Shown in pieces: positions 1 through 5,301 of a stretch of DNA of 5,301 nt (the stretch's first letter is position 1; each line of letters opens with the position of its first letter). Made by a program: the position numbers and the translations under genes. The stretch covers positions 1 through 5,301 of the forward strand of contig JAKANW010000273.1 of assembly GCA_021823555.1 (NCBI GenBank), given 5' to 3'. Below the pieces are notes generated by a model. It was not told where the DNA came from. It did no database searches and saw only the letters and a list, made by a program, of their open reading frames with translations. This DNA is from Chloroflexota bacterium. Its GTDB lineage: Bacteria; Chloroflexota; Anaerolineae; Anaerolineales; Villigracilaceae.

Positions 1-1311
1 CGGGTCATCGTTGAAGCCCGAACCAACATCGTTGTTGCCGCGCTTGGTCAACGGCTGGTATTGATGGTACGCGCCACCGGTTGGCAGTTGCGTGGCGGCC
101 AAATCCAAAATCCGCTCGCGGGCGCGTGCGGGAATCAGGTGCGTGAAACCGAGCAAATCCTGGTTCGAGTCGCGGAAGCCCATGCCGCGTCCGATGCCGC
201 TCTCGAAGTACGAAGCCGAACGGCTCATGTTGAACGCGATCATGGTCTGGTAGGCGTTCCAAATATTGACCATGCGGTTCGTGTGCACGTCGGGCGTGGT
301 CACTGTGTACTTTCCCAGCAAACCATCCCAATAGTTTCGCAGCGCGGCAAATGCTTTCTCCACTTCCTCGGCCTTCAAATAACGCGCAATGATCGGCAGC
401 ACCGTGCGCTTGTTGATGGTCTGCGAATCGGGCGGATCAAATTTCCGATCTTTTGGATTTTCGTGATACCCCAGCAGGAAGATAATCTTCTTCTGCTCAC
501 CCGGCTGTAACTGGACTTTGACCTGCTGTGCCGCGATCGGCTGCCAGCCATGCGCCTCCGAATTTGACGTCTGGCCGGCTTCCACGACCCAAGGCGAATC
601 CCAGCCCCGGTAGGGACCGAGAAAGGCTTCGCGGTCGGTGTCACAGCCTGCTAGCGGTTCGGAGCAAGCGAAGTAAGCGAAATGGTCGCGGCGTTCGCGG
701 TATTCGGTTTTGTGGTAAATGACGGCGGCCTCACCCCTAACCCCTCTCTCAAAGGGAGAGGGGAAATCTATCTCCACTTGACCAATGGAGTAATTGCGCT
801 GGAAATTTGTGGCGTCGTCGTTGGCATCCCACAAGGCAAATTCAACCGCGGCAAATACAGACAGGTCCGCGGGCGCGGCGCGCTGGTTGGTGAGCGTCAG
901 TTCCCAGATTTCGAGGCTGTCGCCCAGCGGGACGAAGTAACGCGTCTGTGATTCGATACCCGCCAGCCGCGACGTAATGATGGTGTAACCCATTCCGTGG
1001 CGGCATTCGTAGGAATCCAACGGGGTGCGAGTCGGCATCCACGAGGGGGACCAGGCCCGAGGTCCGGCCGGATGCGGGTCGTCGTCGCGCAGGTAAATGT
1101 AGCGTCCACCCAGATCCAACGGCGCGTTGTTATAGCGGTAACGCGTTAGACGCCGCAGGCGGGCATCTTTGTAAAAGGAGTAGCCGCCCGCGGTGTTGGA
1201 AATCAAACCGAAATAATTTTCGCTGCCGAGGTAGTTGATCCACGGAAGGGGCGTGTCGGGGCGTTCGATGACGTACTCGCGCCGTTCATCGTCAAAGTGA
1301 CCAAAACGCAT
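1..1311 (-). CDS. Cellobiose phosphorylase, GH94 (N-terminal 437 codons; 3' end outside window)
   Basis: The enzyme should split cellobiose with inorganic phosphate into alpha-glucose 1-phosphate and glucose in the cytoplasm. The frame is open from ATG at 1311 to the window edge and starts MRFGHFDDERREYVIERPDT. This start, the block PLPWINYLGSENYFGLISNT and the block RLRRLTRYRYNN closely match known cellobiose phosphorylases. Residues 1 to about 300 are the N-terminal beta-sandwich, followed by linker helices and the start of the (alpha/alpha)6 barrel. The motif GRGMGFRDSNQD gives Arg375 and Asp381, which correspond to the sugar-binding Arg362 and Asp368 of the Cellvibrio gilvus enzyme as I remember it. 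The catalytic acid (motif RADWND) lies beyond the window. No signal peptide is present. Residues 182-194 (DFPSPFERGVRGE) come from a palindromic repeat and look like an in-frame insertion. The gene starts 17 bases after the GH5-like gene with a strong Shine-Dalgarno sequence. Cellodextrin phosphorylase is less likely, because the conserved blocks fit the cellobiose enzymes. Confidence 0.95.
   Translation of the reverse strand, partial: MRFGHFDDERREYVIERPDTPLPWINYLGSENYFGLISNTAGGYSFYKDARLRRLTRYRYNNAPLDLGGRYIYLRDDDPHPAGPRAWSPSWMPTRTPLDSYECRHGMGYTIITSRLAGIESQTRYFVPLGDSLEIWELTLTNQRAAPADLSVFAAVEFALWDANDDATNFQRNYSIGQVEIDFPSPFERGVRGEAAVIYHKTEYRERRDHFAYFACSEPLAGCDTDREAFLGPYRGWDSPWVVEAGQTSNSEAHGWQPIAAQQVKVQLQPGEQKKIIFLLGYHENPKDRKFDPPDSQTINKRTVLPIIARYLKAEEVEKAFAALRNYWDGLLGKYTVTTPDVHTNRMVNIWNAYQTMIAFNMSRSASYFESGIGRGMGFRDSNQDLLGFTHLIPARARERILDLAATQLPTGGAYHQYQPLTKRGNNDVGSGFNDDP
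729..766. repeat. C-rich palindromic repeat inserted in frame within the GH94 gene
   Basis: A 38-base segment contains an imperfect hairpin. The arm CCCCTCTCTC (741-750) pairs with GGGAGAGGGG (754-763) around an AAA loop; nine of the ten pairs are Watson-Crick and one is T-G. It is preceded by CCTCACCCCTAA at 729-740. This matches a short dispersed repeat type that I recall as common in Chloroflexota and some cyanobacteria; that is memory, not a search. It is open in four of its six reading frames, so it can sit in coding sequence. Here it encodes residues from about F183 to E194 of the phosphorylase. Compared with remembered homologues, where about nine residues separate the GEVEV start from YHKTEYRERR, this protein has about 21, so roughly 12 residues (36 bases) were added. 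No clear target-site duplication is visible. Confidence 0.85.
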
Positions 1312-1316
1312 GGCGG

Positions 1317-1321
1317 CCTCC
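1317..1321 (-). promoter_or_regulatory. Ribosome binding site of the GH94 gene
   Basis: The mRNA reads GGAGG followed by five bases and then ATG at 1311. This is a near-ideal Shine-Dalgarno sequence and fixes the GH94 start. It lies in the 17-base gap after the GH5-like stop codon, so the phosphorylase can be initiated independently at a high rate. Confidence 0.85.
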
Positions 1322-1328
1322 AGGAATT

Positions 1329-2573
1329 TCAAGCGCCCTTTTGGGCGAGATAGGTTCGATAAAGATTGGGCAAGGGGGTAGCGGGCGGTACAGACTGGCG
1401 ATAGAACTCGTCCGCGTCGATAGAGATGCGCGCATACTCTGAGATGGGCTTAACCTGCGGTTTGGTTCTGGCAAACTCTTGAATGACTTTTGCGTGGGGT
1501 TTGAGCGAACCATCTGGGCGAACCAGGCCGAAGAAACGCTCGTGCCGCGCGTTCTGGCAGGGCGGCACGTCCCACAGTTCCGGGACGTAATCGGCGTAGC
1601 ACCAGAGCATTGCGCCGGTCGCACCGCTGTCCTGCAAGTTGGGAAGCACCTGTCGAATGTATTCGGCGAATTCCTCTTCGCTCGCCATGAATTGTTCACG
1701 CTCGCGGCCATTGGTCTCGGTCCACTTCCAGACGTAACTTGACTGGCCGGGCTGGGCCGTGCAGCCGCCGAACTCCTCCATTAACACGGGCTTACCGCAC
1801 AGCGCCGAGGTGACTGCGCAGGTGAACGGGACAAAATCGGGGTCGAGCGGATGGCGCGCCCACGGTGTGTACATGGGATACGAGTGCATCACGGCCACGT
1901 CCGTCTGGGCGTAGACCTTGTCGATACGCAGGCCGTTGTCGCGGTGGAGGCCGTCGCCGTGCAGGCCAAGTGTGACAGGATGTTTCGGGTCAATGGATTT
2001 GATCAAGCCGACCATTTCCTTCACCCAGGCCGCACCCGAGTCCGATGAATTCGGCCAGGCGAACAGGTCCGGCTCGTTGCCGAGGTTCCACATCCAAATG
2101 CCGGGATGATCTTTGAGCGCACCGACCACCGTTTTCAGCAAGAGCCGCGAGGCGTTCAAAGCCATTTCATCATGGAACATGTTGCGGTAGCCCTGGTCAG
2201 TCTTTTTCCCCACGCTGACCACATCGCGCAGCCAGGCCCGATGCGCCACGGGCGGCAGGTCGCCGCCCAACAGCCAGCGCGGACTCCAATTGGGGCCGCT
2301 CATGTGGCCGGTGAAGAAGGTCACGTCGAGGCCGAGGCCATGGTCGGAGGCGATGTCGGCAACCTTCACCAGATTATCGAGCTTGTCTTTGGCAACACTG
2401 GTTGGTTCGGGCTGAAAATCATCCCACAACAAAAACAAGCGAACAACATTCAAGCCGAGGTCATGAATCACGGTAAATTCTTCGCGGACTTCGCCCGCGT
2501 CGAAATTGCTCCACCAATACATGGCCTTTTTACGCGGCCAATAATTTACGCCGAGCGTGAAAGGGGTTGACAT
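1329..2573 (-). CDS. GH5-like clan-A glycoside hydrolase (cellulase/endo-mannanase type), 414 aa
   Basis: A retaining beta-glycosidase with a TIM-barrel fold; the exact substrate cannot be read from the sequence. The start MSTPFTLGVNYWPRKKAMYW leads directly into barrel strand 1. Visible clan-A landmarks are Arg45 in LNVVRLFLLW; the acid/base Glu167 in MWNLGNEPD at the end of strand 4; His230 and Tyr232 in VMHSYPMY; the nucleophile Glu267 (Glu266 is adjacent) in KPVLMEEFGG at the end of strand 7; and Trp324 in GAMLWCYADY at strand 8. A tail of about 45 residues follows the barrel. There is no signal peptide, so a cytoplasmic oligosaccharide-cleaving role fits better than attack on polymer. 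ATG at 2573 was chosen because homology begins there and it lies one base past the upstream stop. The frame stays open to 2768, but that part overlaps the aldo/keto reductase and has no family resemblance. Alternatives are a beta-mannosidase or another clan-A exo-enzyme. Confidence 0.88.
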   Translation of the reverse strand: MSTPFTLGVNYWPRKKAMYWWSNFDAGEVREEFTVIHDLGLNVVRLFLLWDDFQPEPTSVAKDKLDNLVKVADIASDHGLGLDVTFFTGHMSGPNWSPRWLLGGDLPPVAHRAWLRDVVSVGKKTDQGYRNMFHDEMALNASRLLLKTVVGALKDHPGIWMWNLGNEPDLFAWPNSSDSGAAWVKEMVGLIKSIDPKHPVTLGLHGDGLHRDNGLRIDKVYAQTDVAVMHSYPMYTPWARHPLDPDFVPFTCAVTSALCGKPVLMEEFGGCTAQPGQSSYVWKWTETNGREREQFMASEEEFAEYIRQVLPNLQDSGATGAMLWCYADYVPELWDVPPCQNARHERFFGLVRPDGSLKPHAKVIQEFARTKPQVKPISEYARISIDADEFYRQSVPPATPLPNLYRTYLAQKGA

Positions 2574-2577
2574 GCTA
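2571..2577 (-). promoter_or_regulatory. Stop/start junction suggesting translational coupling
   Basis: The mRNA reads TAGCATG: the reductase stop codon TAG, one base, then the ATG of the GH5-like gene. Upstream there is only a weak purine stretch (GGGA, about seven bases before the ATG). Re-initiation by ribosomes finishing the reductase is therefore a likely way to translate the glycosidase, which would tie the amounts of the two proteins together. The coupling is inferred from spacing. Confidence 0.6.
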
Positions 2578-3558
2578 ACGTCCCAAAATCGAATCGATTG
2601 CACGCATTTGGGCCGCGTCCAACGGGCCGAACTCCATCGCCCGGCAATTCTCCTCCACTTGCGCCACCGTGCGGAAGCCTGGAATGGGAATGGCCTTGGG
2701 ACTGCGCGCCCACAGCCAAGCCAACGCACCTTGGGCAACCGTCCGTCCGCCGCTGGTGAGAATATCACGCACGGCCTCGCGCCGCTTCAGGAATTCGGGG
2801 TTGGGCTGGCCGTCTTTGAAGTATTTCATCCAGTCTGGGCTTTTCAGGCCGCGCACATCGTCAATGGACGGTTTCGTCTCGGCGGTGTATTTTCCCGTGA
2901 GCAGGCCCATCGCCAACGGACCGCGGTTGATGGCGGCCAGGTCATATTTTTCGCAGACCGCCAGCACGTCCGGGTTGGACTCGAACACGTTCAATTGAAG
3001 CTGGATGGAGGTGCACTTTTCGCCCTGCGCAAAAAATTCCGCGCTCTTGGCAAAGTCGGTGCTCCATCCGTAGGCGCGAATCTTGCCTTCTTTGACCAAC
3101 TCTTCGAGCGTGTCGCGGACCGGCTGAGCCTGTTCGGGTGGAAAACCGTTGTCGTGAAATTGGTACAGGTCAATGTAGTCGGTATTCAACCGCCGCAGGG
3201 AATCTTCGCACGCCTTGCGGATGCCCACCGGTGACGTGTCCGCGCCGGTAACCTGGCGGGTGGTTTCGTCGAAGACCGCGTTGAATTTGGTGGCGATCAC
3301 CACCTTGCCGCGTTGGCCAGCAAGGGCGCGCCCCAGCACGCGTTCGCTATGACCGGCTCCGTACACATTGGCGGTGTCAAAAAAGGTCACGCCCAATTCC
3401 AGGGCGCGCTGGACGGCGCGGATGGATTCGTTGTCGTCCACTTCGCCCCAACCCAGCGCCGTCTCGCCGGTCCAAAAGGGACCGCCAATCGCCCAACAGC
3501 CCATGCCGAGGGCGCTGATCTCGATCCCCGATCTTCCGAGTTTACGTGTGAGTGTCAT
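2575..3558 (-). CDS. Aldo/keto reductase, NADPH-type, 327 aa
   Basis: A soluble (alpha/beta)8-barrel oxidoreductase that interconverts carbonyls and alcohols using NAD(P)H. The protein has the usual family length and an intact catalytic tetrad: Asp61 and Tyr66 in FFDTANVYG, Lys91 in IATKF and His135 in LYQFHDN. The family signature GHSERVLGRAL follows Tyr66. The late motif PIPGFRTVAQVEEN (291-304) is the typical cofactor-binding segment for the adenosine phosphate end, and YGWST (163-167) lies on a later barrel strand. The start MTLTRKLGRSGIEISALGMG is typical of the family. The gene lies 28 bases after the GH3 stop and one base before the GH5-like start, so it is embedded in a glycosidase operon. 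A sugar or sugar-derived carbonyl as substrate is inferred from that context only; this family is too broad to assign a substrate. Confidence 0.93.
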   Translation of the reverse strand: MTLTRKLGRSGIEISALGMGCWAIGGPFWTGETALGWGEVDDNESIRAVQRALELGVTFFDTANVYGAGHSERVLGRALAGQRGKVVIATKFNAVFDETTRQVTGADTSPVGIRKACEDSLRRLNTDYIDLYQFHDNGFPPEQAQPVRDTLEELVKEGKIRAYGWSTDFAKSAEFFAQGEKCTSIQLQLNVFESNPDVLAVCEKYDLAAINRGPLAMGLLTGKYTAETKPSIDDVRGLKSPDWMKYFKDGQPNPEFLKRREAVRDILTSGGRTVAQGALAWLWARSPKAIPIPGFRTVAQVEENCRAMEFGPLDAAQMRAIDSILGR

Positions 3559-3561
3559 CTT

Positions 3562-3568
3562 TCCTCTC
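3562..3568 (-). promoter_or_regulatory. Ribosome binding site of the aldo/keto reductase gene
   Basis: The mRNA reads GAGAGGA, then AAG, then ATG at 3558. The purine-rich stretch is a reasonable Shine-Dalgarno sequence, though its spacing is slightly short. It lies in the 28-base gap after the GH3 stop and supports the chosen start. Confidence 0.65.
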
Positions 3569-3586
3569 TTTGTTCGACAAAACGAT

Positions 3587-5301
3587 TCAAGGCATGCTGT
3601 GAACTTGTTTTAAGAATCCAGCCACCATGTCTTCGGGATGCACGGGCAGCGCGTTCTGCTGGAACATCAGCACGCTGACCAGCGGCATGTCATTGAACAT
3701 GTCCATAATGTCCATACCGATGGCGCCTTCGTTGCCGTAGCGTTCGTCGCCGCCGCCAAAGCGTTTGCGGGCCTCTGTTTCCATCATGGCATACATTGGG
3801 CCAAACACCGCCTTGCCGCGCGGGTCGGCCAGCCACTCGCGGACGGTGGATTCCCTGTCGAGAATGCAGGGCAGTTTCAGGGTCGATTCGAGCGTGACCG
3901 TCAACATCTGGCGGATGTCCGCCGCGGAGGCCGCGATTAGCAGGTCGAAGCCGCCGTCTTCGGTGATCCACTGTCTGTATTCGGGATGGTAGTAGGCAAA
4001 GGCGCGAAAATCCAATGGGATGGAGACAGTCTTCGTCTCGCCCGGTTGGAGTGCAACTTTGGCAAAGCCTTTCAATTCTTTTTCGGGCCGCACCAAACCG
4101 GACTTCTGATCGTGAACGTACACCTGGACGATCTCCTTGCCCGCGACCTTGCCGGTGTTGGTTACATCCACGCTGACCGTCACGCCGTCCACATCCTTGA
4201 AATTTTCCGCCGAGGCGTTGGCGTGCCTGTATTCGAATGTGGTGTAGCTCAAGCCGTGCCCGAACGGGAACTGAACCGGAATTTGCTTGGCGTCGTAATA
4301 GCGATAGCCAATGAATAAACCTTCGCCGTAGCGCACTTCGCCCGCGCCGCCCGGCCAATTGAGATAGGCGGGGGTGTCGGCCAGTTTGAGCGGGAAGGTC
4401 TCGGCCAGTTTGCCGCACGGGTTGACCTTGCCAAACAGCACGTCCGCAATGGCGATGCCGCCGGCCTGCCCCATCATCCAACCTTCGAGCACCGCGGCCA
4501 CATCATCGGTCCATTCGCTCATGGCCACTGGAGCGCCGTTGTTGAGCACGACCACCGTGTTGGGCTGAACTTTGGCAACGGCTTTGATCAGCGTCACCTG
4601 CTGTTCGGTCAGGTCGAGATCGGCACGGTCGTAGCCCTCAGATTCTTTGAAGGTGGGCAGAGCGATGTAGAGCACGGCCACATCCGCGGCTTGGGCAAGC
4701 GCCACAGCCTGGTCGATCAAATCCTGGCGAAAGGAATTGTCCGTGGGATAGCCTTCGGCATAGGTAACTTCGGAGTTCCCAGCTTGCGCCTTGAACTCGT
4801 TGAACGGCACCGCCACCTTGGTCGGGTTGATGTGCGAACTGCCGCCGCCTTGGAAATGGGCATTTTCTGCCGCGCGGCCGATCACTGCGATATGCTGCTG
4901 GCCGTTGAGCGGAAGGAGTCCATTGTTTTTGAGCAAAATCATGCCTTCACTGGCAACTTTGTGCGCCAGTTCGTGATGCGCATCCACATCGAAGGTTCCG
5001 GTTTTAGGTGTCTCTTTGGCCTTGAAAACGATGTTCAGGATGCGACGGACGGATTCATCCAGCACGGCCTCGTCCAGTTCGCCGGATCGGACAGCTTCCA
5101 CAACCGCCTTGACGCGGCGTTCCTGCGGGCCGGGCATTTCCCAATCCAGCCCGCCTTTTAATGCGGCCACCCGGTCGCGCACCGCGCCCCAGTCTGAGAC
5201 GACCAGGCCCTCGAAGCCCCACTCGTCTTTGAGAATTTCGTTCAGCAGGTAGTGATGTTCCGAAGCAAAGATGCCGTTGACCTTGTTGTACGCGGCCATG
5301 A
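3587..5301 (-). CDS. GH3 beta-glucosidase-type glycoside hydrolase (C-terminal 571 codons; 5' end outside window)
   Basis: A retaining exo-beta-glycosidase that releases terminal beta-linked sugars, most likely glucose, from oligosaccharides. Residues here are numbered from the first in-window Met (ATG at 5299). That Met is internal: MAAYNKVNGIFASEHHYLLN is a mid-barrel GH3 motif, and the codon before it reads NTC, which cannot be a stop. About 200 or more N-terminal residues are missing, so a signal peptide cannot be judged. The catalytic nucleophile is Asp36 in GLVVSDWGAV. The (alpha/beta)6 sandwich domain spans about 115-305, with GGGSSHINP at 151-159 and the probable acid/base Glu221 in KESEGYDR. 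PFGHGLSYTTFEY (345-357) leads into a fibronectin III-like domain (about 372-465), marked by VTNTGKVAGKEIVQVYV and KELKGFAKVALQPGE. An extra C-terminal region of about 100 residues follows. Activity on xylosides or other beta-glycosides is possible. It is the first visible gene of the likely operon. Confidence 0.95.
   Translation of the reverse strand, partial: MAAYNKVNGIFASEHHYLLNEILKDEWGFEGLVVSDWGAVRDRVAALKGGLDWEMPGPQERRVKAVVEAVRSGELDEAVLDESVRRILNIVFKAKETPKTGTFDVDAHHELAHKVASEGMILLKNNGLLPLNGQQHIAVIGRAAENAHFQGGGSSHINPTKVAVPFNEFKAQAGNSEVTYAEGYPTDNSFRQDLIDQAVALAQAADVAVLYIALPTFKESEGYDRADLDLTEQQVTLIKAVAKVQPNTVVVLNNGAPVAMSEWTDDVAAVLEGWMMGQAGGIAIADVLFGKVNPCGKLAETFPLKLADTPAYLNWPGGAGEVRYGEGLFIGYRYYDAKQIPVQFPFGHGLSYTTFEYRHANASAENFKDVDGVTVSVDVTNTGKVAGKEIVQVYVHDQKSGLVRPEKELKGFAKVALQPGETKTVSIPLDFRAFAYYHPEYRQWITEDGGFDLLIAASAADIRQMLTVTLESTLKLPCILDRESTVREWLADPRGKAVFGPMYAMMETEARKRFGGGDERYGNEGAIGMDIMDMFNDMPLVSVLMFQQNALPVHPEDMVAGFLKQVHSMP

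Noticed and set aside
61..510. Plus-strand open frame of 149 codons opposite the GH94 gene
   Set aside because: The minus strand here encodes highly conserved GH94 motifs in one unbroken frame, so this is a chance antisense frame.
741..763. Intrinsic transcription terminator
   Set aside because: The hairpin lies in the middle of a gene and neither strand has a run of T after the stem.
729..766. Frameshift or pseudogene of the phosphorylase at the repeat
   Set aside because: Reading the minus strand through the repeat keeps one frame from 1311 to 1, with conserved GH94 blocks on both sides, so the gene is not broken in this window.
729..766. CRISPR repeat
   Set aside because: Only one copy is present and there are no spacer-repeat units nearby.
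2574..2768. Longer GH5-like protein starting at ATG 2768 (479 residues)
   Set aside because: The extra 65 residues lie entirely within the aldo/keto reductase gene in another frame and do not resemble a glycosidase or a signal peptide. The ATG at 2573 sits one base after the reductase stop and begins exactly where family similarity begins.
2557..3234. Plus-strand open frame of 225 codons
   Set aside because: It lies antisense to the reductase, which has an intact catalytic tetrad and normal length. The translation has no recognisable motif and is explained by the GC-rich codon pattern of the opposite strand.
3690..4481. Second minus-strand open frame of 263 codons overlapping GH3
   Set aside because: It is an arginine-rich out-of-frame reading of the GH3 gene with no recognisable domain.
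4691..5161. Plus-strand open frame of 156 codons opposite the GH3 gene
   Set aside because: It is antisense to well-conserved GH3 sequence and shows no family motif or clear ribosome binding site.

Overview
The window holds four protein genes, all on the minus strand, packed head to tail. They read right to left as one likely operon. In transcription order they are: the C-terminal two thirds of a family 3 glycoside hydrolase (beta-glucosidase type, 3587-5301, 5' end outside the window); a complete aldo/keto reductase (2575-3558); a complete GH5-like clan-A glycosidase (1329-2573); and the N-terminal 437 codons of a GH94 cellobiose phosphorylase (1-1311, 3' end outside the window). The gaps between genes are 28, 1 and 17 bases. 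No RNA gene, promoter, terminator, CRISPR array or insertion sequence was recognised, and there is no gene-free stretch longer than 28 bases.

The set points to intracellular use of short beta-glucans or other beta-linked oligosaccharides. The GH5-like enzyme and the phosphorylase begin without a signal peptide, so they probably act in the cytoplasm. The GH94 enzyme would split cellobiose with phosphate to glucose 1-phosphate and glucose. The GH3 enzyme would hydrolyse terminal beta-glucosyl residues. The GH5-like enzyme would cut an undetermined beta-oligosaccharide. The aldo/keto reductase would act on a sugar-derived or other carbonyl compound. No transporter or regulator is visible here, but the operon continues off both ends.

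The organism cannot be named with certainty. The moderately high GC content, the close match of the GH94 start to the bacterial cellobiose phosphorylase pattern, and a C-rich palindromic repeat of a kind I associate with Chloroflexota (Anaerolineae-like) genomes make a Chloroflexota bacterium the best guess.

The most notable feature is that repeat (about 729-766). It lies inside the phosphorylase gene, keeps the reading frame, and appears to add about 12 residues to an otherwise highly conserved enzyme at a beta-sandwich position just before the YHKTEYRERR block. This resembles the in-frame palindromic elements known from Rickettsia proteins.
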